Assembly (NCBI GenBank): GCA_019236735.1
Contig: JAFAIM010000019.1
Coordinates: 1 to 64,000, forward strand
Reading direction: 5' to 3'
From: Burkholderiaceae bacterium
Lineage (GTDB): Bacteria; Pseudomonadota; Gammaproteobacteria; Burkholderiales; Burkholderiaceae_F
DNA length: 64,000 nt
In this document: piece after piece, positions 45,130 to 53,171 of the stretch
Numbering within the stretch: position 1 is the stretch's first letter
Layout of the letters: each line of letters begins with the position of its first letter
The notes under the pieces: generated by a model
What the model saw: the letters and a program-made list of their open reading frames with translations, nothing else
Told to the model about the DNA's origin: nothing
The model's database searches: none
Made by a program: the position numbers and the translations under genes

Positions 45130-45531
45130 ATGACGATCGCGATCGCCGCCCCGCTGAGCGCCACGACGGCGCCGGAGGCGGCTGAAACGGGCGCAACCGG
45201 TCAGGCCGGCTACAACGTATCGCTGGGCGACCTGACCCGCTTCGAGCAGGCGCTCGCGCACGCCAGCGGACACCTCGAAGCACAGCCGGCCCACGCGCCC
45301 GGCGCGCCGGCCGAGGCGCTGATGCGGCCGTTCGACGATATCAACAACGAGGCGGCGCGCCTGTCGAACGACGCCCAGCTCGCCCAGGCGGCCGGCAGCG
45401 AAATGACCCCGGGCGAGATGGTGATGCTGACGGTTCGCTGCCAGGAGTTCATGTTCCATTGCCAGTTGACGTCGAACATCGCGAACCGCACCGCGGACGG
45501 CCTGCAGCAGTTGTTCCGTCAGCAATCGTAG
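45130..45531 (+). CDS. sctI: Inner rod protein SctI
   Basis: 133 residues, small and helical. The C terminus holds the rod pattern: MTPGEMVMLTVRCQEFMFHCQ followed by DGLQQLF. An N-terminal flexible ~60 residues and an acidic helix (DDINNEAARLSNDAQ) precede it. SctI lines the inner ring and anchors the needle. It is directly before sctJ, as in Ysc-type clusters. The similarity to the 44761 protein supports an ancestral duplication of rod and needle. Confidence 0.82.
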   Translation: MTIAIAAPLSATTAPEAAETGATGQAGYNVSLGDLTRFEQALAHASGHLEAQPAHAPGAPAEALMRPFDDINNEAARLSNDAQLAQAAGSEMTPGEMVMLTVRCQEFMFHCQLTSNIANRTADGLQQLFRQQS

Positions 45532-45542
45532 GGAGTCCGGCA

Positions 45543-46280
45543 ATGACCTCGATCGCCAGACTCTCGAGACGATTGGCCCCGCTGGTGATTCCGATCGTGC
45601 TGCTCGCCGGGTGCGGGAAGCAGGAACTGTACTCACAGCTGTCTGAGCGACAGGCGAACGAGGTTGTCGCCGCGCTGCAGGCGGCCGGAATCGACGCCGA
45701 GAAGCGCTCGCAGGAAGGCCAGTTTTCGGTGCTGACCGCCAACGGCGACTTCCCGGCCGCAGTCGACACGCTGAACGCCCAGGGTCTGCCGCGCGAGACA
45801 TTCGACACGATGGGCAGCGTGTTCAAGCGCGAAGGCTTCGTCTCGACGCCGCTCGAGGAGCGCGCGCGCCTGCTGCATGCGATGTCGCAGGAGATCTCGA
45901 ACACGCTTTCGGACATCGACGGCGTTATCACCGCGCGCGTGCACCTGGTCGTGCCGGAGCGCAGCCCGCTGTCAGACAAGCCGCAGCCGTCGGCGGCCGC
46001 CGTGTTCATCAAGTACCGACCGGGTCGCAATCTTGCGGCGCAGGTTCCCCAGATCAAGGCGCTGGTGGTCAACAGCATCGAAGGCCTCGCGTACGACAAC
46101 GTCACCGTCGCGCTGTTCCCGGCCGACCCCAGTCCGGTCGGAGCTTCCCTCGCTGCGCCGGCTCCAGGCGCGCGGGCGCCGCGGGCCGGGACGCTGGTGG
46201 GCGCTTCGATCGGCCTGTTGGTGCTCGGCGGCAGCGGCCTGCTCTGGTGGCATCGCCGCAATGGCGAAGGCACGCGATGA
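45543..46280 (+). CDS. sctJ: Inner-membrane ring lipoprotein SctJ
   Basis: 245 residues from ATG 45543. The lipobox LAGC (Cys24) follows a hydrophobic stretch. Two ring domains follow: LYSQLSERQANEVVAALQAAGI, then the VITARVHLVVPERSPLS segment. A membrane helix near the C terminus (GTLVGASIGLLVLGGSGLLWW) precedes a short basic tail. Its TGA overlaps the next ATG by 4 bases, so production of the platform proteins is coupled. Confidence 0.94.
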   Translation: MTSIARLSRRLAPLVIPIVLLAGCGKQELYSQLSERQANEVVAALQAAGIDAEKRSQEGQFSVLTANGDFPAAVDTLNAQGLPRETFDTMGSVFKREGFVSTPLEERARLLHAMSQEISNTLSDIDGVITARVHLVVPERSPLSDKPQPSAAAVFIKYRPGRNLAAQVPQIKALVVNSIEGLAYDNVTVALFPADPSPVGASLAAPAPGARAPRAGTLVGASIGLLVLGGSGLLWWHRRNGEGTR

Positions 46281-46828
46281 GCGAAAAGCTTGCACGGGAG
46301 CGCCATCGCCGCCGCGGTGCAATTGCGGCGCGATTGCTCGACGCGGCACCGGATGCCGCAGCGGCGCTCGACTGGGACGCGCTCGATCGCGGACCGGCCT
46401 GGCTCGCAGCACCCGACACGGATCTGGCACTGGAGCAGCGCAGGATCGGTGCCGCACTGAACGCGGCGGCGATCCGACTTTGGATCGACCGGCGCAGCCT
46501 CGCTGCGGCGCGCAGTGCAGTCGGAGACGCATTCCTGCGCGCACTGCTCGCCGATTCCTCCGTGCGAGAGACCGCCTGTCACAGCGTAGTCGAAAACAGT
46601 GCGACGACGGGGGATGGCTTGAGCGACGTCGCCGAATGGCTGCGACGCTGCGGTGCTGCGGTGCAAGCCGCTGCGATTTCCGACACTCCGCTCGGACAGG
46701 CTGCGGCGATTGCGCTCTGCGGTTGCACCGGAGCGCTGCAGCTGCCGGCCGAGGCCGCGCGTGACGTGATCGAGCAGGCAACGCGCGCCGGCGCGACCCT
46801 CGCGGCGGTGAAGGAGCCGGAGCGATGA
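46277..46828 (+). CDS. Type III cytoplasmic accessory protein, SctK-like
   Basis: 183 residues, Ala-rich and helical, cytoplasmic. SctK-type proteins are poorly conserved; here the call rests on size, composition and position between sctJ and sctL, as in Ysc-type clusters (J-K-L). Internal WLRRCGAAVQAAAI and LCGCTGALQL are of no known motif. It overlaps both neighbours by 4 bases. SctK joins the sorting platform to the inner ring in other systems. Confidence 0.7.
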   Translation: MSEKLARERHRRRGAIAARLLDAAPDAAAALDWDALDRGPAWLAAPDTDLALEQRRIGAALNAAAIRLWIDRRSLAAARSAVGDAFLRALLADSSVRETACHSVVENSATTGDGLSDVAEWLRRCGAAVQAAAISDTPLGQAAAIALCGCTGALQLPAEAARDVIEQATRAGATLAAVKEPER

Positions 46829-47448
46829 GCTTCCTGCTCTGGCAGCGCGATCGTGACGTCGCCGTCGCGTCGCGCCGCCGGGTGTTGACTGCGGCCGAAG
46901 TCGGGCCACTGCTCGAAGCGCAGGCGCTGTGCCAGCGCGTTGCGGACATGGCCGCGAACCGTGCGGCGAAGATCGGCGAAGCGGCTGACGCGGCGCGGGC
47001 CACCGCAAGAGCCGAGGGCCTCGAGCTCGGCCGACGCGAGGCGCGCGAGGAGATCTCGACGGCCCTTGTAGCCCTCGCCGCCAGCGCCGCCGCCGAACGG
47101 GATCGGTTGCGCTGCGAAGTCGGTCAACTTGCTCTCGAGGTTGTTCGCAAGATCCTCGGCGAGTTCGCCCCGGAGGCCGTGCTGGCCGCTCTCGCCCGCT
47201 CTGCGCTGTGCGAAATGATCCCCGTACCCGTCGTGACGCTGGTCGTCCATCCCGACCGCGTCGACGCGATGCGCAAAAACCTGGAGGGCGAACGAGTCGG
47301 CGATGCCGCCAACGGTGCGCGCGTCGAGGTCCGCGCCGATTCCGACTGCGCGCCCGAGGACTGCCGCTTCGAGACGGGACTTGGCGTCGTCGATGCCGCG
47401 CTCGATGTTCGTCTCGCCAGGATTGCACAAGCCTGGGGCGTCGCATGA
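46825..47448 (+). CDS. sctL: ATPase stator SctL
   Basis: 207 residues. The N-terminal half is a long Ala/Glu/Arg-rich helix (AAKIGEAADAARATARAEG), the C-terminal half the FliH/SctL fold with LALEVVRKILGE, VTLVVHPDRVDAM and a GLGVVDAALD segment. SctL binds and regulates the ATPase SctN and links it to the SctQ pods. ATGA overlaps at both ends tie it to sctK and sctN. Confidence 0.88.
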   Translation: MSFLLWQRDRDVAVASRRRVLTAAEVGPLLEAQALCQRVADMAANRAAKIGEAADAARATARAEGLELGRREAREEISTALVALAASAAAERDRLRCEVGQLALEVVRKILGEFAPEAVLAALARSALCEMIPVPVVTLVVHPDRVDAMRKNLEGERVGDAANGARVEVRADSDCAPEDCRFETGLGVVDAALDVRLARIAQAWGVA

Positions 47449-48776
47449 ACGATCCAATCCCTACCGCCCGTCTGCAGCGCGCGTTGCAGTCGACGCGGAC
47501 CGTCGCGGAACTGGGCCGCGTCGTCCAGGCAGCCGGCACCGTGCTGCGGGCGACCGGGCTGCACGCGCGAATCGGGCAGCAATGCGAGGTATTCGACCCA
47601 ACGCAGACTGACAACACAGCGACGCTGCCGGCCGAGGTTATCGGCTTCAGCGGCAACGAAATGATGCTCGCGCCATACGGCCCGCTGCGGCAGCTCGCGG
47701 TCGGCGCCGCGGTGCGCGCGCTTGCCGATGACGCGAGCGTGCCCGCCGGTGAGGGCGTGCTCGGTCGCGTGGTCGACGCGTTCGGACGACCGCTCGATGG
47801 CGCACCACTGCGCCAATCGCACGCGTGTCCGAACCCGTTGCACGCTCCGGCCCCGCTGCCGCTCGCTCGGCGCCCGATCGTCTCCCCGTTTTCGACTGGC
47901 GTACGCGCGATCGATTCGACGCTGACGGTCGGCGAGGGACAGCGGGTCGGGATCTTTTCGATGGCCGGCGGCGGCAAGTCGACATTGCTCGGAATGCTGG
48001 CGCGGCACGCGCATGCCGACGTCAACGTGATCGCGCTGGTCGGCGAGCGCGGCCGCGAGGTGCGCGAATTCCTGGATGACTGCCTAGGCGAGGCGGGTCT
48101 GGCTCGCTCGGTCGTCGTCGTATCGACGTCTGACCGCCCGGCGCTGGAACGCGTACGCGCCGCATACGCAGCTACCGCATTTGCCGAAGGTTTCCGTCGA
48201 GCGGGGCGCCGCGTGCTGCTGCTGGTCGATTCGGTGACCCGGTTCGCGCGTGGGCTACGCGAGCTTGGCTTGTCGGCGCTCGAGCCGCCGGTCCGGCGCG
48301 GCTATCCGCCGTCCGTGTTCGCCGAGTTGCCACGACTGTTCGAGCGGGCCGGCAACGACGCGGCCGGCTCGATCACCGCCTTCTACACCGTGCTTGTGGA
48401 GGACGACGATCAGGGCGATCCGGTCGCCGAGGAGGTTCGCTCGATCCTCGACGGCCACATCGTTCTGTCGCGGGACCTGGTGCACGCGCACCATTATCCG
48501 GCGATCGACGTGCTTGCCAGCGTAAGCCGCGCGTTTGCGCGCGTCACCGCGCGTGAGCACCAGGACAGCGCGGCTGCTTTGCGCGAGCTGCTGAACGCCT
48601 ACAAAGAGGTCGAGTTCCTGCTTCGGATCGGAGAGTACAAGCCGGGCGGGCCGAATCGGGGCGCCGACCGCGCAATCGAGCGGATGGACTCGCTGCGCGC
48701 TTTCCTGCGCCAGCGCGTGGATGAAGCGAGCGATTTTGACACGACGGTCGCGCGCCTGATGGAAATCGTCCGATGA
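47445..48776 (+). CDS. sctN: Type III secretion ATPase SctN
   Basis: 443 residues, usual length. An N-terminal beta-barrel is followed by the RecA-type core: Walker A AGGGKST at 174-180, catalytic glutamate in VGERGREV (Glu201), Walker B VLLLVDSVTRFA. The segment RRGYPPSVFAELPRLFERAG is the conserved injectisome ATPase block. The enzyme unfolds substrates and strips chaperones. ATG overlaps the sctL stop (ATGA) and the stop overlaps the SctO start. Confidence 0.96.
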   Translation: MNDPIPTARLQRALQSTRTVAELGRVVQAAGTVLRATGLHARIGQQCEVFDPTQTDNTATLPAEVIGFSGNEMMLAPYGPLRQLAVGAAVRALADDASVPAGEGVLGRVVDAFGRPLDGAPLRQSHACPNPLHAPAPLPLARRPIVSPFSTGVRAIDSTLTVGEGQRVGIFSMAGGGKSTLLGMLARHAHADVNVIALVGERGREVREFLDDCLGEAGLARSVVVVSTSDRPALERVRAAYAATAFAEGFRRAGRRVLLLVDSVTRFARGLRELGLSALEPPVRRGYPPSVFAELPRLFERAGNDAAGSITAFYTVLVEDDDQGDPVAEEVRSILDGHIVLSRDLVHAHHYPAIDVLASVSRAFARVTAREHQDSAAALRELLNAYKEVEFLLRIGEYKPGGPNRGADRAIERMDSLRAFLRQRVDEASDFDTTVARLMEIVR

Positions 48777-49258
48777 GCATGGCCTTGTCGCTCGACAACG
48801 CGCATGCGCTGCGCCGGATCCGGACGCTGCGGTTGGAGCGCGCCATGCTGCTCGCGGCCGGGTCCCGCGCCGCGGTCGACGCGGCGGAGGCGGTGGTCAC
48901 GCAGCGGTCCGAAGAGGCCCAGGCGATCCGCGGAGCGCTCGACGGGTTGCGCGAGGCGATCGGCTCGACTCTGGCAGCGGAGCTGCCGCGCTGGGTACCG
49001 CTGATCTTCGCGCGGCAGCAGCGGCTCGCCGAACAGCTCGCGCGCGCCGAGGACAAGCTGTTGACCGCGTGCAGAAGGCTCGACGATGCGCGCAAAGCAT
49101 TGCAGCACGCGCGCGTTGAGCTCGCGATTGCACAGCGGCGCGAGCAGATTGCCGATGAACTTGCACGCCGCGCACGGCGGCGGCTGGAAATCGAGCGCGA
49201 GCGCAAGCTCGAACGCGAGGCCGAGCCGATGTCGAACGCGGCGAGGAGTGCACGATGA
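48773..49258 (+). CDS. sctO: Central stalk protein SctO
   Basis: 161 residues of near-continuous charged heptads (LAEQLARAEDKLLTACRRLD), the two-stranded coiled coil of the SctO/FliJ stalk. It connects the SctN hexamer to SctV. ATG 48773 overlaps the sctN stop and is preferred to ATG 48779. Sequence identity in this family is low, so the assignment leans on the coiled-coil character and the N-O-P order. Confidence 0.84.
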   Translation: MSMALSLDNAHALRRIRTLRLERAMLLAAGSRAAVDAAEAVVTQRSEEAQAIRGALDGLREAIGSTLAAELPRWVPLIFARQQRLAEQLARAEDKLLTACRRLDDARKALQHARVELAIAQRREQIADELARRARRRLEIERERKLEREAEPMSNAARSAR

Positions 49259-49881
49259 TGGTCGGAGCCGACCGTATCGCACAACGCAACCCGCCGCGGG
49301 ATACGACCACCGCCGCACCCGGGTCGCAAGCCGAAGAAGCCTTCGCGCACGCGCTGCGCGAAAAGAGCCACGCGGGCGAGGACACTAGCAACGCCGATGC
49401 GGGCAACGATGGCGGGGGGAACGACAGCACGCGGAACGCTACCACCCAAGCTTCGACGCCGACCTGCCCGATCGCAGCGTTTGTCGGGCTGGCCGAGCTG
49501 CCTTTCGCGCCCCGTGCGGCCGAAAGTAGCGAGGCGTCAACGGCCGGAATCGAAGCAGAAAGGTCGATGGCTGCAGCAAGCGCCGCTGCAGCGGCTGCGC
49601 GGTCGATGCTTGCGCCCCCGCTCGACGCCGATGCGACCGCTTGGGAAGCATCGATCCCCGACGGAAGCGGGGTTGCGATCGAATTGCGCGCCGAGGCGGT
49701 GCCGCCTGGGCCCGGCGAATCCGCCGCATGGTCCGTTACGGTCGCCTCGCCGACTCTCGCGGCGGAGATGCTTGCCCGCAATGCACCGGACCTGACCAAC
49801 CGACTGCGTCGGCGCGGCATTGCCTCGCATGTCCGGATCGACGGCGCTTTCAAAAATCCAAACGGAGGATCCAACCCATGA
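49255..49881 (+). CDS. Needle-length regulator SctP-like protein
   Basis: 208 residues. The first ~130 residues are disordered and rich in Ala, Thr, Asn and Gly; the last ~70 form a compact beta-rich domain (GVAIELRAEAV, AWSVTVASPTLAAEML, LRRRGIASHVRIDG), the type III substrate-switch fold. SctP acts as a molecular ruler. The ruler part is short here. It overlaps sctO by 4 bases and the response regulator by 4. Confidence 0.72.
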   Translation: MMVGADRIAQRNPPRDTTTAAPGSQAEEAFAHALREKSHAGEDTSNADAGNDGGGNDSTRNATTQASTPTCPIAAFVGLAELPFAPRAAESSEASTAGIEAERSMAAASAAAAAARSMLAPPLDADATAWEASIPDGSGVAIELRAEAVPPGPGESAAWSVTVASPTLAAEMLARNAPDLTNRLRRRGIASHVRIDGAFKNPNGGSNP

Positions 49882-50549
49882 CTGGACGTACCGTCTACAT
49901 CGTTGACGGCAGCGCGGACTTCCGCGAGGCGACTCGCGCCTGGCTGATGGGCGCTGGCTTCGACGTCACTGCATGGGGCGACGCCGGCGAAGCGATCGAC
50001 CAGCTCGCAGGCGGCGCCTGCCGCCACAATGGCAGTTGCGCCTGCCTGCTGCTCGACCTCCGGATGCCGCCCGTCTCCGGACTGGTTGTCCACGACGCGC
50101 TGCTCGAGCGCGGTGCCAGGATCCCCGTGATTTACGTCACTGCCGATGCGGACGTCGCCGGCACGGTTCGCGCGATGCAGCGCGGCGCGCTGACGGTTCT
50201 CGAAAAGCCGGTCGACACCGGCGAGCTCGATGCTGCGCTGGACTCGGCGTTCGCAGACCGCAGCGCAGCCGGACCGGTAGCGACAGCGATGCCGCCGTCG
50301 CCTGCGGCGTTGCCGGACGAAGAGCGTGCACGGGCACACGCCCGCTACCGCGCGCTCGAGGCCAAGCTTGCGCCGCGCGAGCGCCAGGTCCTTGGCTACG
50401 TGATTCTCGGCGTCTACAACAAGAACATCGCCGACCGCCTCGGCATCTCGATCAAAACCGTCGAGCTGTATCGGGCCCGCGGAATGGCCAAAATGCGCGC
50501 CGGCTCGGTCGCCGAGCTGACGCGCGTCATGATCACGCAGCGGGCCTGA
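49878..50549 (+). CDS. FixJ/NarL-type response regulator inside the secretion operon
   Basis: 223 residues. The receiver domain (1-120) has the phosphoacceptor Asp60 (LLLDLRMPP), Thr88 (YVTADAD) and Lys110 (LEKPV). The N-terminal acidic pair is altered: Asp10 is followed by Gly11 (IVDGSAD) where family members have a second acidic residue. A LuxR-type helix-turn-helix covers about 155-215 (LAPRERQVLGYVILGVYN, then ISIKTVELYRARGMAKM). ATG 49878 overlaps the sctP stop. No histidine kinase gene is in the window. It may control the operon that contains it. Confidence 0.92.
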   Translation: MTGRTVYIVDGSADFREATRAWLMGAGFDVTAWGDAGEAIDQLAGGACRHNGSCACLLLDLRMPPVSGLVVHDALLERGARIPVIYVTADADVAGTVRAMQRGALTVLEKPVDTGELDAALDSAFADRSAAGPVATAMPPSPAALPDEERARAHARYRALEAKLAPRERQVLGYVILGVYNKNIADRLGISIKTVELYRARGMAKMRAGSVAELTRVMITQRA

Positions 50550-50550
50550 T

Positions 50551-51372
50551 ATGGACATCGGTACCGAAGCGACGCTCGCTTGCGACGCAACCGCCACAGC
50601 GTGCTTTGAGGCGACGACCGATACCGGACTGCTGCGCTTGTCGATCCGCACGCAAGTCAGGCATGCGGCCGACGCCGCCATCGTGCTTGCCGAATGCGAT
50701 CCGCTGCTGGGCGCCCTCGACCACTGGTGCGGCGCGACGCTGGACTGGCGCTGGGTCGGAAGCTTGCCGTTGCGCCGCGCCGCCGCCGACGTCGCCAGTG
50801 CGAGCTGGTCGCCCAGCGGTTCGAGCACGGCGCCGCCGGTGGTCACGATCGAGATCGACTGGACGCTGCTGCGCAGCCGGTCCGCGCCGCCCGGCGAGTT
50901 CGCGGACGGCTTTCGCTGGAGCTGCACCCCCGCCGTAGTCGCGATCTCGCAGCAGGCACTGGGAGCTGACGAGCTGGCGTCCCTGGAGCCGGGTGGAGCG
51001 GTGCTGCTTCCCGAATCGCTTTCGGAGCCGTGGCGCGGGCTGATGCGTGCCGCCATCGAACCGGCATATCCGGGCGTGGGCGTGCCTGTCGAGCTTTTTT
51101 CGCCGAACGCGGTACGCGGGATCGTGCTCGAACACCGTGGGCCGGCGGCTGCTGCTGTGGGTTCGACCCACGAGGTTCGAGTCCCTATGGCGGGAGTCGT
51201 CGGCTGCGATCGGCTGGCCGGGTGGTTCGACGGCGAAATCGGTCCGATCGGCCCGTCGGCCGCGCTGTGGTCCTGCGCGGCGCCGGGAACGCCGGCGCGC
51301 TGCCTTGCGCAGGGCGAGCTATTGCCGTGGGGCGACGGCTGGGCGCTCGCGATCCGCACGACGAATCCCTGA
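50551..51372 (+). CDS. sctQ: Cytoplasmic ring/pod protein SctQ
   Basis: 273 residues, starting one base after the response regulator stop. The protein is divergent in its N-terminal half; the C-terminal part (EVRVPMAGVVGCDRL, GELLPWGDGWALAIR) matches the SPOA strands that form SctQ/FliN pods. SctQ builds the sorting platform below the inner ring. The call rests partly on its position before sctR. Confidence 0.8.
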   Translation: MDIGTEATLACDATATACFEATTDTGLLRLSIRTQVRHAADAAIVLAECDPLLGALDHWCGATLDWRWVGSLPLRRAAADVASASWSPSGSSTAPPVVTIEIDWTLLRSRSAPPGEFADGFRWSCTPAVVAISQQALGADELASLEPGGAVLLPESLSEPWRGLMRAAIEPAYPGVGVPVELFSPNAVRGIVLEHRGPAAAAVGSTHEVRVPMAGVVGCDRLAGWFDGEIGPIGPSAALWSCAAPGTPARCLAQGELLPWGDGWALAIRTTNP

Positions 51373-51393
51373 TCCTCCGGGACCTTGCCCGAC

Positions 51394-52047
51394 ATGGACT
51401 TGACGCAATTTTCTCCATCGTCAGCACTGCTGACGGTGATCATCCTGGCGCTGGTTCCGTTCGTCGCGGTAATGGTCACGTCGTTCACGAAATTGGTCGT
51501 CGTACTGAGCTTGCTGCGCAACGCGCTCGGCCTGCAGCAGGTGCCGCCCAACGTGGTCTTAAATGGCCTCGCGCTCGTGCTCAGCATCTACGTGATGTAT
51601 CCGGTCGGAGCCGAGATGAGCGTCAAGGCTCAGGGAATCGGCCCGATCGCCTCGAACACGAAGAACATGCTGGCGGCAGCCGACGCCGCCAAGGAGCCTC
51701 TGCGAGCGTTCCTGTTCAAACACAGCCGGCCGCTCGAGCGCGCGTTCTTCCTAAAGACGGCCCGGCAGACGCTGAAGCCCGAGCAAGCGGCCCAACTCGA
51801 CGAGCACGATTTCCTCGTGATCGTGCCCGCTTTCACGGTCAGCGAGCTGTCGGTGGCCTTCGAAATCGGCTTCCTGATTTTCCTGCCGTTTTTGATCATC
51901 GATCTGGTGATCTCGAACGTGCTGATGGCGATGGGGATGATGATGCTGTCGCCCACCACCGTGTCGATGCCGTTCAAGCTGCTGCTGTTCGTGCTGATCG
52001 ACGGCTGGGTCAAGCTCGTTCACGGCCTGGTCCTGACGTACTCCTGA
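51394..52047 (+). CDS. sctR: Export gate protein SctR
   Basis: 217 residues from ATG 51394; a TTG at 51385 is in frame. Four hydrophobic helices with the family blocks VTSFTKLVVVLSLLRNALG and IVPAFTVSELSVAFEIGFLI, then PFLIIDLVISNVLMAMGMMM. SctR pentamers form the core of the export channel with SctS and SctT. The 3' end lies in a short tandem repeat. Confidence 0.95.
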   Translation: MDLTQFSPSSALLTVIILALVPFVAVMVTSFTKLVVVLSLLRNALGLQQVPPNVVLNGLALVLSIYVMYPVGAEMSVKAQGIGPIASNTKNMLAAADAAKEPLRAFLFKHSRPLERAFFLKTARQTLKPEQAAQLDEHDFLVIVPAFTVSELSVAFEIGFLIFLPFLIIDLVISNVLMAMGMMMLSPTTVSMPFKLLLFVLIDGWVKLVHGLVLTYS

Positions 52048-52079
52048 TCCTTGTACTCCTGATCCCGTGCGCCTGATCC
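52038..52079 (+). repeat. Short tandem repeat containing the sctR stop codon
   Basis: GTACTCCTGATCC occurs at 52038-52050 and again identically at 52053-52065 (period 15); a diverged third copy is at 52067-52079. The first copy encodes the end of SctR and its TGA; the second copy carries an in-frame duplicate stop. Confidence 0.7.
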
Positions 52080-52089
52080 GCAACGAGCC

Positions 52090-52359
52090 GTGAACAGCGA
52101 CCTGATCCAGCTGACCCAGCAGGCGCTCTGGTTCGTGCTTGTGCTGTCGGCGCCGCCGATCGTCGCCGCAGCCGCCGTCGGACTGCTGGTCGCTTTTGTG
52201 CAGGCCGCTACGCAGATCCAGGAGCAGACGACGCAATACGTCGCCAAATTCTTCACGATCGTCGTCACGATCTTCATCACGGCGTCGCTGCTCGGCGGCG
52301 GCCTGTATCGCTTCGGCGACCGGGTCTTCACCGAGTTCGCCGAGATTGTGCGGCACTGA
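52090..52359 (+). CDS. sctS: Export gate protein SctS
   Basis: 89 residues from GTG 52090. Two membrane helices: LWFVLVLSAPPIVAAAAVGLL and FFTIVVTIFITASLLGGGL, joined by the conserved loop FVQAATQIQEQTTQYVAK. SctS wraps the SctR/SctT complex. The size is typical (FliQ/SctS, 86-90 residues). The gap to sctR includes the small tandem repeat. Confidence 0.94.
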   Translation: MNSDLIQLTQQALWFVLVLSAPPIVAAAAVGLLVAFVQAATQIQEQTTQYVAKFFTIVVTIFITASLLGGGLYRFGDRVFTEFAEIVRH

Positions 52360-52369
52360 GGGCGCGAAA

Positions 52370-53170
52370 ATGGATGCCTTCGGCGTCTACGGCTCGGCCG
52401 GCGACCTTGCATTGCTGCTGGGCTTGTCGGCGACACGGGTCGCGGTTGCGCTGCTGTTGATACCGCTGTTCACGGCCGAGTTGATTCCGCCGACCGTCCG
52501 CAACGCCATTTGCCTCTCGATCGCGCTACTCGGTCTTGTTGTGCAGCCGCTGGTCGGACCGGCGAAGGCGAGCGCAGGTCTGTGGCTGTCGATGTTCGCG
52601 AAGGAAGCGCTGATCGGTTGCGCAACCGGCTTGCTTTTCGCCGGCGTCATGTGGGCCTTCGAGTCGGCAGGCCAGGTGATCGACGCGAAGATCGGGATGA
52701 TGGTGGGGCAAGTCACCGATCCGTTGACCGGGCAGCAGATTTCGCTCCACGGTGCCTTTCTGGGGCGGCTCGCCAGCTACGTATTCATGGCTGGCGGCGG
52801 ATTCATGGTGCTGGTCGGAACGCTGATGCAGACCTACGCGGCCTGGCCAGTCTGGGCGCCTCTGCCGGCGCTCGCCGCGGGCGGGGTGCGCCTCTTCGAA
52901 AGCGAGCTCGGCCGGATCATGGGATTGACGCTGCTGGTGGCGGCCCCAGCGGTGGTCGTTCTGTACCTGATCGAGTCGGTGCTCGGCCTGATCAACCGTT
53001 TCGCACAGCAGCTCAACGTGTTCTCGCTGGCGGCGTCGCTGAAGGGCTTCATTGCAACTTGGATCATCCTGATCCAGATCGTTCCGCTCGTGCGCCTGCT
53101 GCAGGACGACTTGTTGGCGCGTGGCAGCACGGTGATCCGCATGCTGCACGCCGTTTTTCGCGGAGGCTGA
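52370..53170 (+). CDS. sctT: Export gate protein SctT
   Basis: 266 residues from ATG 52370. About six membrane helices, with FliR/SctT segments (AKEALIGCATGLLFAGVMWA, then GQVIDAKIGMMVGQVTDP). It completes the R5-S4-T1 gate. Ten bases after sctS. The open frame extends upstream across sctS, but the start fits the family length. Confidence 0.93.
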   Translation: MDAFGVYGSAGDLALLLGLSATRVAVALLLIPLFTAELIPPTVRNAICLSIALLGLVVQPLVGPAKASAGLWLSMFAKEALIGCATGLLFAGVMWAFESAGQVIDAKIGMMVGQVTDPLTGQQISLHGAFLGRLASYVFMAGGGFMVLVGTLMQTYAAWPVWAPLPALAAGGVRLFESELGRIMGLTLLVAAPAVVVLYLIESVLGLINRFAQQLNVFSLAASLKGFIATWIILIQIVPLVRLLQDDLLARGSTVIRMLHAVFRGG

Positions 53171-53171
53171 G

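Noticed and set aside
45449-51587. Very long minus-strand open frames (858 and 896 codons) opposite the type III genes
   Set aside because: They are antisense to well-recognised sct genes, match no family and follow the third-position GC bias of the real genes.
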